54,918 bases of DNA from an uncultured Clostridia bacterium (GCA_934229275.1 CAKQDN010000007.1:1-54918), one strand, 5' to 3'. Positions 1 to 9,001 are shown, counted from the stretch's first letter. Numbers and translations: made by a program. Notes: generated by a model not told the origin, from the letters alone.

Positions 1-60
1 AAACAGTCCTAAAACACAGGTAATATTGCAAAAAAAGTGATATATGGAGAATTTTTTGAA

Positions 61-2625
61 ATGAAAAAACTGAAAAAAACATTGTTCGCGTGCGGTCTTT
101 TCGCTTTGGTTTTCGCGCTGACGATTTTTGCCGCGTGCAAGCCGGATACACCCGGAAAGGACGACGACGTCGTTATCGAGCCGGGCAAAGACTACGGCGT
201 GGAATATTCCCTGACCGAGGACGGAAACTCGTACGAAGTCACGGGTTTTTCGCTTAAATCCGACGTCGAAATAGTAATACAGTCCGAATATAAGGGTAAA
301 CCGGTCACTTCAATCGGAGACGAAGCGTTCGCAGGCAATCCGATCGTAAGCGTGTATATCCCCGACGGCGTGACGAGCATAGGACAATACGCGTTTTTCG
401 GCTGCGATAACCTCGTGAATATTCGCTTGCCCGATTCGGTGACGTATATGGGCGACTACGCTTTGGCAAACAGATTAGATAAATACGGATATAACTGCCT
501 GTACGGACCGCTCGATTTAAACGAGTACGACAACGCGTTATATCTCGGAAACGAAAAAAATCCGTTCGTCGCATTGATAGCCGTGAAAGACGATGCTATT
601 CCGGAATGTACGATAAACGAAAACACGAAAATCGTTGCGGATCAGGCGTTCAAAAAGTATTCCTCAATTAAAAATCTGGTAGTTCCCGACAGCGTGGCTT
701 TCGTGGGCAGACAGACTTTTAGCGAAATGGACGCATTGGAAAGCGTTAAAATAGGCGGCGGAGTCAAAGCGATGGGGCTCGGCGCGTTCGCCTCGAACCC
801 GGTTCTCGAAAACGTGGTTATTTCGGACGGCGTTGCGGAAATCGGCGAAAGCGCGTTTCAGTACAGTTCCAAGATCAAAAGCATCGCTATCCCCGACAGC
901 GTTAAGAAAATAGGTAAAAGAGCGTTCAGCGATATTCCGAACATGGAGAACTTCACCCTTGGCAAAAACGTCGAATATATAGGGCCGAGCGCGTTTAACG
1001 GATGCGAAAACATAATGCAGCGTGACGACGACGGATTCTACTATGTGGGCGACTGGGTTGTCTATTCGGACAAGTCGAATATGACGACGATGAACATAAA
1101 ACCCGGTACTCGCGGAATAGCCGGTTACGCGTTCCCGAACATGTATTCTCTTACGAGCGTTACTATACCCGGCAGCGTAAAGTTTGTAGGAGAGGCTGCG
1201 TTTTACAAATGCCAATCGCTTAAAAAAGTCGTTCTTTCGGAGGGCGTTACGCATATCTACGACAGTGCGTTTAAGGAGTGTTACGCCCTCGAAGAAGCGG
1301 TTTTGCCGGGCAGCCTTACTTATATCGGCGAGCAGGCGTTCGTTGACGACGAAATGCTTAAAAAAGTCACCCTTCCGGACGGCGTGAAGTATATCGGCGG
1401 TTATTCTTTCTACGGTTGCGCGCTCGACAAAATAGTCATCCCGGACAGTGTGGAATATATCGGTACACAGGCGTTTTATTATATCAAAAACATAGACAGC
1501 GTCACCGTTCCGTCCGGCGTAAAGTATATCGGGGACGCGCCTTTCTATGTGGCAGACATCAAAGTCGATAAAGGCAATAAAAATTACAAGAGCATCGACG
1601 GCAATCTGTACACCGCCGACGGAAAAACGCTTATAGAGTACGCTCCGCTTAAAACGCAGACCGAATTCGTCGTTCCGGACAGCGTGGAAAAAATAGTAAA
1701 ATTTGCCATAATGAGCAACAGCCTGAAAAAAATATCTATCGGAGCGAACGTAAAAGACATCGCGTACTACGCAATACGCTATAATTCCGACATATTCGAG
1801 AGCATTGAAGTTTCCGAGGACAACGCTTATTTTTATAATTATAAAGAAACCATGGTCGTTTCGAAATCCGATGAAATGCTGATAGTGCCGTCGGGTTACG
1901 ATAAACCGGGGAGAATTCAGCCGGAACTCAACGGCGATATCTGGTACGAGAATAAACGCGCCGTAAAATACGAATATACTTGGGGCGAGAACGACTTGGA
2001 AACCGATAAAGTCGTCGACATCCGCGAAGGTACGAGAGTGCTTAAAAGTTTCAATATCAGCGCCGATTACAAGTCGGTTACGGTGAACATCCCGGCAAGC
2101 CTCGATATTATCGACGAATACTCGTTCCTGGAAAGCGATAAAATAATCTGTTTCAACGTCGCAGAGGGGAACACGAAATTCAAGAGCATCGACGGCAATC
2201 TGTATTCCGCCGACGGAAAAACGCTGATAAGATACGCAATATCGAAGCCCGACGAAACTTTCGTTATTCCCGACGGTGTGGAATTTATCGGGGCTAACGC
2301 TTTTTATAAGGCTTTTCACCTTAAAAACATTACCGTTCCGTCCGGCGTGCTTATCATAGGCGCAAATGCGTTCGAAAACTGTTACGCGTTAACCGAAATA
2401 ACGCTTCCGGACGAAACCGCGTGCATCGGTCGCTCTGCTTTCCGCAAATGTTGGGGGCTTTCTTCCATAACGCTCGGCAAAAACTTAAAAAGCATAGCCG
2501 AAGAAGCGTTCTACGATTGCAACAACCTTAAAGAAGTTATAAACGCAAGCGAACTCGACATCGTCAAAGGCGCCGAGACTTACGGGAAGATAGCGTTTTT
2601 CGCCGAAACGGTTAAAAAGGCGTAG
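61..2625 (+). CDS. BspA-like leucine-rich-repeat surface lipoprotein
   Basis: An 854-residue secreted protein. The N-terminus is a lipoprotein signal (Lys-rich start, hydrophobic core, lipobox FAAC with Cys26), so it is probably anchored to the outer face of the membrane. The rest is many copies of the LRR_5/BspA repeat (pattern IPDSV..IG..AF..C..L..V), interrupted near residues 510-540 and 710-740 by two related inserts containing SIDGNLY.ADGKTLI. An in-frame GTG at 37 exists, but ATG 61 sits 10 bases after GGAGA and begins a proper signal peptide, so 61 was chosen. The family includes adhesins and many gut-bacterial surface proteins of unknown ligand; binding to host or microbial surfaces is inference only. 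It is followed by its own terminator and appears monocistronic. Confidence 0.88.
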   Translation: MKKLKKTLFACGLFALVFALTIFAACKPDTPGKDDDVVIEPGKDYGVEYSLTEDGNSYEVTGFSLKSDVEIVIQSEYKGKPVTSIGDEAFAGNPIVSVYIPDGVTSIGQYAFFGCDNLVNIRLPDSVTYMGDYALANRLDKYGYNCLYGPLDLNEYDNALYLGNEKNPFVALIAVKDDAIPECTINENTKIVADQAFKKYSSIKNLVVPDSVAFVGRQTFSEMDALESVKIGGGVKAMGLGAFASNPVLENVVISDGVAEIGESAFQYSSKIKSIAIPDSVKKIGKRAFSDIPNMENFTLGKNVEYIGPSAFNGCENIMQRDDDGFYYVGDWVVYSDKSNMTTMNIKPGTRGIAGYAFPNMYSLTSVTIPGSVKFVGEAAFYKCQSLKKVVLSEGVTHIYDSAFKECYALEEAVLPGSLTYIGEQAFVDDEMLKKVTLPDGVKYIGGYSFYGCALDKIVIPDSVEYIGTQAFYYIKNIDSVTVPSGVKYIGDAPFYVADIKVDKGNKNYKSIDGNLYTADGKTLIEYAPLKTQTEFVVPDSVEKIVKFAIMSNSLKKISIGANVKDIAYYAIRYNSDIFESIEVSEDNAYFYNYKETMVVSKSDEMLIVPSGYDKPGRIQPELNGDIWYENKRAVKYEYTWGENDLETDKVVDIREGTRVLKSFNISADYKSVTVNIPASLDIIDEYSFLESDKIICFNVAEGNTKFKSIDGNLYSADGKTLIRYAISKPDETFVIPDGVEFIGANAFYKAFHLKNITVPSGVLIIGANAFENCYALTEITLPDETACIGRSAFRKCWGLSSITLGKNLKSIAEEAFYDCNNLKEVINASELDIVKGAETYGKIAFFAETVKKA

Positions 2626-2658
2626 AAGATAACACATAGCAGAATATAATTAAAACCA

Positions 2659-2690
2659 AAAGAGCGGCGGTTGAATCGTCGTTCTTTTTT
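2659..2690 (+). terminator. Rho-independent terminator of the BspA-like gene
   Basis: Stem AAGAGCGGCG paired (with G-U wobbles) to CGTCGTTCTT, followed by a run of T. It lies 34 bases after the stop codon. Confidence 0.75.
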
Positions 2691-2774
2691 GTATAGAGAG
2701 ACGAGCGTTTATAATCGGAGAGCGGTCGGGGCAAAAATAAAGCGGTCGTGGCAAAAAAATCGGGCGAAGAGCGA

Positions 2775-2806
2775 AAATAAAGCGGCGAGCGGTGAAACTC
2801 GTCGCT
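2775..2806 (-). terminator. Terminator of mntP (minus strand)
   Basis: Read on the minus strand, AGCGACGAG pairs with CTCGCCGCT and is followed by a T-rich stretch. It lies about 40 bases beyond the mntP stop. On the plus strand there is no U tract. Confidence 0.65.
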
Positions 2807-2847
2807 AAAAAAGAAGTAGAGATAGACTGATTTAAGTGTTGCGTGCG

Positions 2848-3420
2848 TTAAAACGGAAGTACGCCGAGGTGTTCGAGCAGTATTTTGATGCCCATAAGGA
2901 TAAGCACGGCGCCGCCGATGATTTCCGCTACCGATTTGTTTTTCGCGCCGAACACGTTGCCGACTTTAACGCCGACCGCGGAGAGAGTGAAGGTAGTGGC
3001 TCCGATAAACAGGATAGCCCACCATATGTTCGCGTCGAGGAACGCGAAAGTCACGCCCACGGCAAGCGCGTCTATACTGGTCGCGATTGCCATAAGAAGC
3101 ATGGTTTTAAAGCCGAACGGATTGTCCGATTTTTTTGCCTCGTCTTCTTTCTTGCACGCCTCTATTATCATGCTTATTCCGATAAGCAGCAGCAGAGCGA
3201 ACGCTATCCAGTGGTCGATTGCTTCGATGTACGGAGCGACGAGAACGCCTGCGAAGTAGCCGATAAGCGGCATCAGCATCTGAAAGCCGCCGAACCAGAC
3301 CCCCGTTATCAAGCAGTGTTTGAACTTGACCTTTTCCACCGCAAGACCCTTGCATATCGATACCGCTAACGCGTCCATGGAAAGCGCGACGGCGGTTATA
3401 AAAAGTTCCCAAATGCTCAT
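2848..3420 (-). CDS. mntP: Manganese efflux pump MntP
   Basis: A 190-residue integral membrane protein that exports excess Mn2+ (family knowledge: MntP/DUF204, about six membrane helices). The family's internal duplication is visible: ALSMDALAVSICKG near the N-terminus and ATSIDALAVGVTFA in the second half each carry the conserved membrane Asp. Length matches E. coli MntP (about 188). It is a single gene with its own TTGACA/TAAAAT promoter and terminator. The leader between promoter and start is only about 35 bases, too short for the yybP-ykoY Mn riboswitch that precedes many mntP genes, so regulation must be by other means if it occurs. Confidence 0.93.
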   Translation of the reverse strand: MSIWELFITAVALSMDALAVSICKGLAVEKVKFKHCLITGVWFGGFQMLMPLIGYFAGVLVAPYIEAIDHWIAFALLLLIGISMIIEACKKEDEAKKSDNPFGFKTMLLMAIATSIDALAVGVTFAFLDANIWWAILFIGATTFTLSAVGVKVGNVFGAKNKSVAEIIGGAVLILMGIKILLEHLGVLPF

Positions 3421-3455
3421 CGGTAAATGCTCCCGAAAGAAAGAATAACCTCGTT

Positions 3456-3484
3456 ATTTTACCACTATACGCGGCTTGTGTCAA
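3456..3484 (-). promoter_or_regulatory. Sigma-A promoter of mntP
   Basis: Minus strand TTGACA (3479-3484), 17-bp spacer, TAAAAT (3456-3461), then GGGAG before the mntP ATG. Confidence 0.8.
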
Positions 3485-3543
3485 CCGAAAGCGGTCGTTT
3501 TTGCGGAATACACGACATTTTTTCTTTTTTTGTCCGTTTTCTT

Positions 3544-4851
3544 TTATTCCGCCTCGAGGAGCACGGTGTCGTACAGTTTGAGCGCAAGCGCGATTTTTCC
3601 GTCCGAAACGTCGATAATTTGCGCTTTTTCGAGGTCACGATTCTCGTCGAGAACGTAAACGGTTACGGTTTTCGAGCCCGAAGGTTCGATTTCTATCGTT
3701 TTGTCGGGCTGAGGCTCGGCGTCGAGATAGTAGGTCAAGAGCGCGAGTTTTTTGCCGTCGTCGCCTTTTGCCGCGCATATGTAAACGCCGTCGTCGTCGC
3801 TTTCCGACAGGACTTCGTTTCCGAGCGCAAGCAGTTTTCCGAACGCCGCAACCGAGTAGTAGCCCTTTCGCGGTTGCATGAACGAGTCGAAAAGTCCGTT
3901 CATATTGAAGTTCAGGCGCGCATCGTAGTACATGATCGCGGTTACGTCCTCGCGCTGGCAGGCGCACATGACGCCGGTAATGAACGACGAGCCTTTAAGG
4001 CTTTGCTCGGTTTTTATAGAGCGCGTCCAGTTCTCGCCCTGAAAACCGCACGAATAGTTCCACTCGTTCAGGTACGTTTCGCAGTCGCCGTAGCCTATCG
4101 AACGCAAAAATTCGTTTGCCGAGCGGATATGTAAGACGTAGTCTTTCGGATCGGCGGCGTACTGATGATAGGATATGAAATCGAGTTTAAGTCCTTTTTC
4201 GGCGATCGCGCGCATGATGCTTCTGGGGTGATCGCCTTTAAGATTGCAAAAAGCCGGTCCGCCTATTTTAAGAGAGGGGAAGGTCTTTTTCAGATAGTTT
4301 ACCGCCGTCACGAAGAAATCGACGAACTGCTCGTCGGTGCCCTGCCAGCACGGATTGTGTCCGAGCGTACCGCAGTCCGGCTCGTTCCACACTTCCCAGT
4401 ATTTAACGTTCATTTCGTAGCCGTTCGCCCAGCCTTCGTTGTAGTGACGAATGATGTGTTCGCAGATTCTCGCCCATTTCAGGTAGTCTTCGGGCGGATA
4501 AGTGCCTTCTTTTTTATAGTGTTCGATGCTCGCGCCCAGACGATAGAAAATCTGCGTTCCGCACTCGCAAAGACTGCGCATGTATACGTCGGTCATCTCG
4601 AAGTCGTAGTTAGCCGGGTCGTTCTCGTCCGCGTCGAAACGGCGGAATATGCGGTGAACGTCCACGCTCCACTCGCCGCCGTAATGCTCGCAGAAGCACG
4701 AGTCGTGCAGCCGCGTAAACGGAATGTTCGCCGCCTTGAACAGGTCGAAATTGCTGTCGCCGCGCACGCTCATCGCCGCGGGTCCGTTGTTTACGGCGTT
4801 CATGGGCTTTATTTTGCCCGTGACTTTGTTAAAATCGATTTTCACGCTCAT
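3544..4851 (-). CDS. GH39-like beta-xylosidase / glycoside hydrolase
   Basis: A 435-residue cytoplasmic (no signal peptide) TIM-barrel glycosidase. VWNEPDC carries the probable acid/base Glu and TYLNEWNYSC the probable nucleophile Glu, the arrangement seen in GH39 xylosidases of clan GH-A. The reading frame is open further upstream, but the start at 4851 has AAGGAG seven bases before it and begins MSVKIDFNK, so the longer version is rejected. It is transcribed divergently from an AraC-type regulator 129 bp away, the usual layout for a regulator and its sugar-catabolism target. Exact substrate (xyloside, arabinoside or other) cannot be read from sequence. Confidence 0.82.
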   Translation of the reverse strand: MSVKIDFNKVTGKIKPMNAVNNGPAAMSVRGDSNFDLFKAANIPFTRLHDSCFCEHYGGEWSVDVHRIFRRFDADENDPANYDFEMTDVYMRSLCECGTQIFYRLGASIEHYKKEGTYPPEDYLKWARICEHIIRHYNEGWANGYEMNVKYWEVWNEPDCGTLGHNPCWQGTDEQFVDFFVTAVNYLKKTFPSLKIGGPAFCNLKGDHPRSIMRAIAEKGLKLDFISYHQYAADPKDYVLHIRSANEFLRSIGYGDCETYLNEWNYSCGFQGENWTRSIKTEQSLKGSSFITGVMCACQREDVTAIMYYDARLNFNMNGLFDSFMQPRKGYYSVAAFGKLLALGNEVLSESDDDGVYICAAKGDDGKKLALLTYYLDAEPQPDKTIEIEPSGSKTVTVYVLDENRDLEKAQIIDVSDGKIALALKLYDTVLLEAE

Positions 4852-4921
4852 GTTTTTTCTCCTTATAGTGAGTTTATTTTCGTATTTTTCGAATAATTTA
4901 TCGGAATTATATTCGTTTTGC

Positions 4922-4950
4922 TTCACATATCCGTCCGATAGTTGTATAAT
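4922..4950 (+). promoter_or_regulatory. Promoter of the AraC-type regulator
   Basis: TTCACA (4922-4927), 17-bp spacer, consensus TATAAT (4945-4950), 30 bp before the ATG at 4981. The opposite strand toward the glycosidase has a TATAAT but no good -35, consistent with an activator-dependent promoter (inference). Confidence 0.75.
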
Positions 4951-4980
4951 TGAGAGGAAAGAAATTTTCGGAGCGGCGAT

Positions 4981-5799
4981 ATGGTAAACGTTTTTCATTC
5001 AAGCGAACCGACGGGTTTTACGTTCGAGTTCAATTACAGCGGCAAGGGCAACCGTTCGGGCGGCGAATATGCGCTGCATCTGCACGACAAAACCGAAATT
5101 CTCGTGCTTACCGGCGGAGAATGCGAGTTTTTCGTGGACGGAAGGCGGTATTCGCTCGTTCCGGGCGACGCGCTCGTTATAAAGCCGAACGTTCTGCACC
5201 ACTGCGTGCTGCCGAAAGGTCGCCTTTTCGAGTTTATCTGCTGCTGGACGGACTGCGATACGCCGATGTTAAGTCCGCTTGACTGCCTGCCGTCGCCGCT
5301 CGTCAAGCCCGACGACGAGGGACGCGCGGAAATTCTCGACTGCGCCGAATATCTCGCGCTCGGTTATCGGGAGGGCGAGCAACTTAAAACGTACGCGTTT
5401 ATCATGCGCCTTCTGTCCGCTCTTGAGGAAAACGGAAGAGGACAAAGCGATTCCGGTCTGCCATCGTTTTTGCCCGAAAGTGCGCTTTTAACCGATATTT
5501 TAACCGACGTCAACCGCAATTACGCCGAAATTACCTCGGTAAAACAACTTGCGGCGCGTCATTTTATCTCCGCGGCAACGCTCGGCAGACTGTTTTCGAC
5601 CTGTCTGCGCACCACTCCCGGAGTCTATCTCGAAACGCGCAGACTGGCAGCCGCGCGTACTTTCCTGTCCGAGGGGGCAAGCGTTACGGAAGCGGCGGAA
5701 AAAGCGGGTTTTTCGGACGACTCCAATTTTATCAGACTTTTCAAGGCTCGGTTTTCCTGCACTCCGGGCGAGTACAAGAAAAACTATCAGGCTTACTGA
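4981..5799 (+). CDS. AraC-family transcriptional regulator with N-terminal cupin
   Basis: 272 residues. Residues about 20-100 form a cupin/AraC-binding fold (HLHDKTEILVLTGGE, then VPGDALVIKPNVLHH), the presumed sugar sensor. The last about 100 residues hold two helix-turn-helix motifs ending with the AraC signature VTEAAEKAGFSDDSNFIRLFKARFS, here split as VTEAAEKAGF and SNFIRLFKARF. It is divergent from the GH39-like gene and convergent, with a 7-bp overlap, with the MFS gene; control of these neighbours is the likely role. The ATG follows CGGAG closely. Family assignment is sure, ligand unknown. Confidence 0.92.
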   Translation: MVNVFHSSEPTGFTFEFNYSGKGNRSGGEYALHLHDKTEILVLTGGECEFFVDGRRYSLVPGDALVIKPNVLHHCVLPKGRLFEFICCWTDCDTPMLSPLDCLPSPLVKPDDEGRAEILDCAEYLALGYREGEQLKTYAFIMRLLSALEENGRGQSDSGLPSFLPESALLTDILTDVNRNYAEITSVKQLAARHFISAATLGRLFSTCLRTTPGVYLETRRLAAARTFLSEGASVTEAAEKAGFSDDSNFIRLFKARFSCTPGEYKKNYQAY

Positions 5800-7217
5800 C
5801 CGTCGTTTTTATCGGACTGGGCATTGTCGGAGCCGACAGCGTCGATAGACGAGGCAATTTGCGCGTCGCCTGTGCCTGCTTCCGCGGCGGCTTGTTCGGC
5901 GCCTGTGTTACTCTCCGATTTTCTCTTGCCGAACGCGAAATGCGAATACGCCGCAAGGAACAGCACGATCACGAGGCTTACGACTGCGAAAATCTGCTGC
6001 GAATAGACGGTCGTGCCGAACACGAGATTGTTATGGCTCTGTATAAGCGTCATGAGCGGAGTGAGCGCAAGCACGACTAAAAAGCCGATTATGCCCGAAA
6101 CGCTCTGTTTAACGGCAAGCACGCCGCTCGTTCGGGAAGCAGGGACGTAGTCGTACACGATGTTGATCATCGAGCCGTTTATGCCCGCCATAGCCACGCA
6201 GTACAGAACGTAATACACGGTGTAAAGCACTTTTCCGTTCGCCGGCGCCGTGAACGTCATCGCAAGGTATGCCGCAGCCGCAATCAGGAAACTTACCGAG
6301 AGCAGCGTCGAAAAGCCCTTTTTGTCGCCGAATTTGCCGAGCGGTATCGAGAAAGCGGCGCGCGCCACGCTTCCGACCGCGGTTATTATCGCCGACAGCG
6401 TCATCGAAAAACCCAGTTCGTTAAGGCGATACGTTCCCGAAAAGGAAAGAGTCGCGTAGTTTGCCGCGCTCCACAGCGACGAGAGAAGCACTATTTTCCA
6501 CAGCGTTTTGTCGCGGAGCAGCGCCTTGATCGAGGTTTTCTGCTCGCCCGATTGTGCGTCAGAGTCGACTTTATCCGAAAAATCGGGTTTTTCTTTCGTG
6601 AATATAAGCGTCAGCGTGTGCAGCAGAGTGATGACGGCGAGTATTATCGCGCCGCATATAAACGCTCCGGTTTCGTTGCCGCTTTCTTCGAATTTATCGA
6701 AAAGGAACGCAAGACCGTATGTAAACGCCATTCCGCCGAACAGCGAAACTATTTCTTTTATAGCGGTAAACGCTCCGCGCTTTTCGTTTTTCAGCATGGA
6801 CATATACCAGTCGGTTTTGGGAGCGTTGACGGCGTTGTGCAGTATCTGCGCGACGAGAAGCGCGATAGCCAGCAAAACCGATTTTATCTGTCCCGAGCAG
6901 GTCGCAAGCGGAATAAGGTAGGCGCAGGTGAACAGAACCTGACTTATAACGTGCCCCGAGGTGGCTTTTTTCTTTACTTTGCTGCTGCGGAAAAAGAATA
7001 TCGATAAAAACTGAAAGCCGCAGCCGAGCGATACGAACGAGGTAAGAACCGCGGTCGCCTGATCGCTCATTCCTGTCGCCGCGGCGATTTTAACGAGGTA
7101 TACGTCCGCGACGGATAACGCCACGAAGTATTCGAGCATTGCTTCTATTATGTAAAGAAAGGCGCAGTCGCCGAATTTTCTGTCTATAAAATTGAGTTTT
7201 CGCGATTCGTGTTGCAT
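5793..7217 (-). CDS. MFS transporter, probably 12 TM
   Basis: 474-residue polytopic membrane protein with the major facilitator layout: two halves of about six helices separated by a charged loop near residues 210-230 (EKPDFSDKVDSD), and a hydrophilic Ala/Glu/Asp-rich cytoplasmic tail of about 40 residues. No diagnostic substrate motif was recognised. Neighbouring AraC regulator and GH39-like glycosidase suggest glycoside or sugar uptake, but this is inference. Its stop overlaps the 3' end of the regulator gene by 7 bp on the opposite strand. The start at 7217 has only a distant GGAG (about 18 bases upstream), so the exact start is somewhat uncertain. Confidence 0.82.
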   Translation of the reverse strand: MQHESRKLNFIDRKFGDCAFLYIIEAMLEYFVALSVADVYLVKIAAATGMSDQATAVLTSFVSLGCGFQFLSIFFFRSSKVKKKATSGHVISQVLFTCAYLIPLATCSGQIKSVLLAIALLVAQILHNAVNAPKTDWYMSMLKNEKRGAFTAIKEIVSLFGGMAFTYGLAFLFDKFEESGNETGAFICGAIILAVITLLHTLTLIFTKEKPDFSDKVDSDAQSGEQKTSIKALLRDKTLWKIVLLSSLWSAANYATLSFSGTYRLNELGFSMTLSAIITAVGSVARAAFSIPLGKFGDKKGFSTLLSVSFLIAAAAYLAMTFTAPANGKVLYTVYYVLYCVAMAGINGSMINIVYDYVPASRTSGVLAVKQSVSGIIGFLVVLALTPLMTLIQSHNNLVFGTTVYSQQIFAVVSLVIVLFLAAYSHFAFGKRKSESNTGAEQAAAEAGTGDAQIASSIDAVGSDNAQSDKNDGQ

Positions 7218-7419
7218 GATTTTCGGGCTTTAACTCCGTTATTTAAAGTTCGACATAATTATAACATACCGAAAAGAAAAATAAATAGTTATTTTCGTCA
7301 TAAAGTATTCAATTTAAATCAGTAAAAGAAAAAACACCGCGGAAACGCCGCTTATTCGCCGATAAACCGCGCGAATTCCGGCAGGAAAAAAGAAATTTTG
7401 TCAAATTGCGTAAAAACGT

Positions 7420-7448
7420 TTGACATTTGCATTGCGATTAAGTATAAT
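7420..7448 (+). promoter_or_regulatory. tRNA-Thr promoter
   Basis: TTGACA (7420-7425), 17-bp spacer, TATAAT (7443-7448); both hexamers consensus. The tRNA begins 28 bases later. Confidence 0.9.
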
Positions 7449-7476
7449 AGTAGGGCTGATTGAAAGAAATCGGCGT

Positions 7477-7552
<76 letters not shown>

Positions 7553-7560
7553 TTAAAATG

Positions 7561-7598
7561 CCCGATCGGACGAAAGGTTCGGTCGGGTGTTTTTTTTC
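7561..7598 (+). terminator. tRNA-Thr terminator
   Basis: Stem CCCGA-CG-C with GAAA loop paired to G-CG-TCGGG, then eight T. Begins eight bases after the tRNA CCA. Confidence 0.88.
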
Positions 7599-7760
7599 GG
7601 AAAAAACCGAGCAGATTAAACGTTCGCTAAAGCGTAAACGTAAAATATGCCCGTAATGCCGATTGAAATCCGATCAAGCAAGAATTGTCGGAATATGTCG
7701 CAAATTTGTTCATTCGGTTGATATTTGTTAAAAATTTCACCTGATTTTCACAAAAAACGC

Positions 7761-7789
7761 TTGACAAACAGTACGAATAGTAATAAAAT
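7761..7789 (+). promoter_or_regulatory. Promoter of the c-di-GMP riboswitch / matrix operon
   Basis: TTGACA (7761-7766), 17-bp spacer, TAAAAT (7784-7789). Predicted start near 7796, just ahead of the aptamer. Confidence 0.85.
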
Positions 7790-7812
7790 AATCGTACAAA
7801 CAGCCGAAAGGA

Positions 7813-7901
7813 TGCTTGTAAAACGAATATCGGCAAAGCCGTCGTGAGGCGGTGACGCAAAGCCAAGGAACTTTTTAAGGAAAGTAAGCCCGGTTGCAAA
7901 T
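7813..7901 (+). promoter_or_regulatory. Cyclic-di-GMP-I (GEMM-I) riboswitch aptamer
   Basis: Class I c-di-GMP aptamer hallmarks are visible: CGGCAAAGCC, a short hairpin CCGTC-GTGA-GGCGG with a GNRA tetraloop (7839-7852), the invariant GACGCAAAGCC (7854-7864), a second hairpin ACTTT/AAAGT (7870-7885), and the 3' element GTAAGCCCGGTTGC (7884-7897). The closing helix can form between TTGTAA (7816-7821) and TTGCAA (7894-7899). TTGCAA is also part of the 5' arm of the terminator that follows, so ligand-stabilised closure would be expected to block termination and turn expression on (inference). The downstream matrix genes fit c-di-GMP control. Confidence 0.87.
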
Positions 7902-7936
7902 GGTACCCCAAAAGGGTATATTTGCAGCCTTTTTTT
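7895..7936 (+). terminator. Riboswitch expression-platform terminator 1
   Basis: TGCAAAT pairs with ATTTGCA and, inside, TACCC with GGGTA; followed by seven T. Its 5' arm overlaps the 3' strand of the aptamer's closing helix. Confidence 0.85.
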
Positions 7937-7963
7937 ATTTTCCGAACGCATAAAAGTGCGCCC

Positions 7964-8007
7964 GGTTGCAAATTGTACGGTATATACCGCACGTTTGCAA
8001 CCTTTTT
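7964..8007 (+). terminator. Second tandem terminator in the riboswitch leader
   Basis: GGTTGCAAA pairs with TTTGCAACC around an inner palindrome CGGTATATACCG; five T follow. The 5' arm (with GCCC before it) is an exact 14-nt copy of the aptamer 3' end at 7888-7901. Confidence 0.8.
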
Positions 8008-8073
8008 CGTTTTAACGGGCAAAATTACGTTTGTTTGAAAACAAGTTAATTTTTTATTCGGAGGATGTCCATA

Positions 8074-8859
8074 ATGAGACAGACAAAAACAGAAAAGAAA
8101 GACAACAGAAAATCGGTGTTGCTTATCGCGCTCCTGCTGCTCCTCGTAGCAATCATCGGTTTCGGCGGATATACTTTGTCGAAGTATATCACGAGTAAAA
8201 GCACCGACAGTACCGCACGGGTCGCAAAGTGGGGATTTACCGTTAATGCCGACAACAGCAAACTGTTCGGCGACCAGTACAAGTGGAAAGATAACGCTAG
8301 TGGAAGCACGACCGACGGCACGGGTACTCTTACCGTAAAGGCAGATACCGCAGGAACCAACCTCGTTGCTCCCGGAACCAGCGGTTCGATGACTTTCAGC
8401 GTCAGGGGTAAAGCGGAAGTGCTTGCTAAGGTCGAAATGAAAGTAGCCGAAGGTTACAGCGACATCGCGCTTAATCTTACCAAAGACAACACAGACTACA
8501 CCTACAACCCCGTTAAATGGACGCTTACAAAGAAAAACGCCAATGGCACTACCTCTCTGGTTGAGAACGGCACGCTCGAAGCAGTAGTTGCGGCACTTAA
8601 CGGACAGTACAAAGTTGAAGAAAATCACGACACCGCAACCATCGCTATCGGCACCGAAATCAACGACGAATACACTCTCTCGTGGGCATGGGCGTTCGAA
8701 AGAACCGCAGTTCCCGCCGGCGTCGAAGGACTTGACTCGGATGCACTCGATACTCTTCTCGGACAGGGCACCGCAACCGAAGCAAACGGCTATGCGCTTG
8801 CTTATGTAAAGACCGTTAAATTCGAACTCACTATCAGCGTAACCCAACTTCAGAAATAA
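8074..8859 (+). CDS. TasA/camelysin-like SipW-dependent matrix fibre protein
   Basis: 261 residues. Hydrophobic signal segment at about 13-35 followed by the SipW-type cleavage neighbourhood and the STARVAKWGFTV motif typical of TasA/CalY/camelysin proteins. A beta-rich domain follows, with a characteristic segment near the C-terminus (LSWAWAFE, then DALDTLLG). Known relatives form extracellular amyloid-like fibres or surface metalloproteases and are released by SipW, which is encoded 1 kb downstream. An in-frame ATG at 8065 touches the Shine-Dalgarno; ATG 8074 lies nine bases after CGGAGG and is preferred. First gene after the c-di-GMP riboswitch. Fibre formation is inferred from family. Confidence 0.83.
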   Translation: MRQTKTEKKDNRKSVLLIALLLLLVAIIGFGGYTLSKYITSKSTDSTARVAKWGFTVNADNSKLFGDQYKWKDNASGSTTDGTGTLTVKADTAGTNLVAPGTSGSMTFSVRGKAEVLAKVEMKVAEGYSDIALNLTKDNTDYTYNPVKWTLTKKNANGTTSLVENGTLEAVVAALNGQYKVEENHDTATIAIGTEINDEYTLSWAWAFERTAVPAGVEGLDSDALDTLLGQGTATEANGYALAYVKTVKFELTISVTQLQK

Positions 8860-8902
8860 TTAACCGGACAAACACTGCTCGGAAAAGACAAACTATTACG
8901 GA

Positions 8903-9001
8903 ATTGCGTTTGCGACGAGCAGACGCAATCTGTATATAAAGACCAATGACGATTTTGTGAGAAAATCGTATCAAACAAGCAAAAAGCCGCTTTAAAGCGG
9001 C
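8903..9001 (+). other. Three consecutive RNA hairpins downstream of the fibre gene
   Basis: ATTGCGT/ACGCAAT (8903-8929), ACGATTTT/AAAATCGT (8949-8969) and the palindrome GCCGCTTTAAAGCGGC (8986-9001). None has a U tract, so they are more likely mRNA 3'-end stabilisers or processing sites that raise the fibre message relative to downstream genes than a terminator (inference). Confidence 0.5.

Noticed and set aside
664..2319. A 551-codon minus-strand frame within the BspA-like gene
   Set aside because: Shadow of a repetitive coding sequence: it mirrors the LRR periodicity and lacks an RBS or promoter.
3421..3543. yybP-ykoY manganese riboswitch upstream of mntP
   Set aside because: Promoter lies about 35 nt before the ATG, leaving no room for the aptamer.
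7627..8847. A 406-codon minus-strand frame covering the c-di-GMP riboswitch and fibre gene
   Set aside because: Crosses two terminators and the aptamer; no RBS; no domain seen. The plus-strand features explain the sequence.
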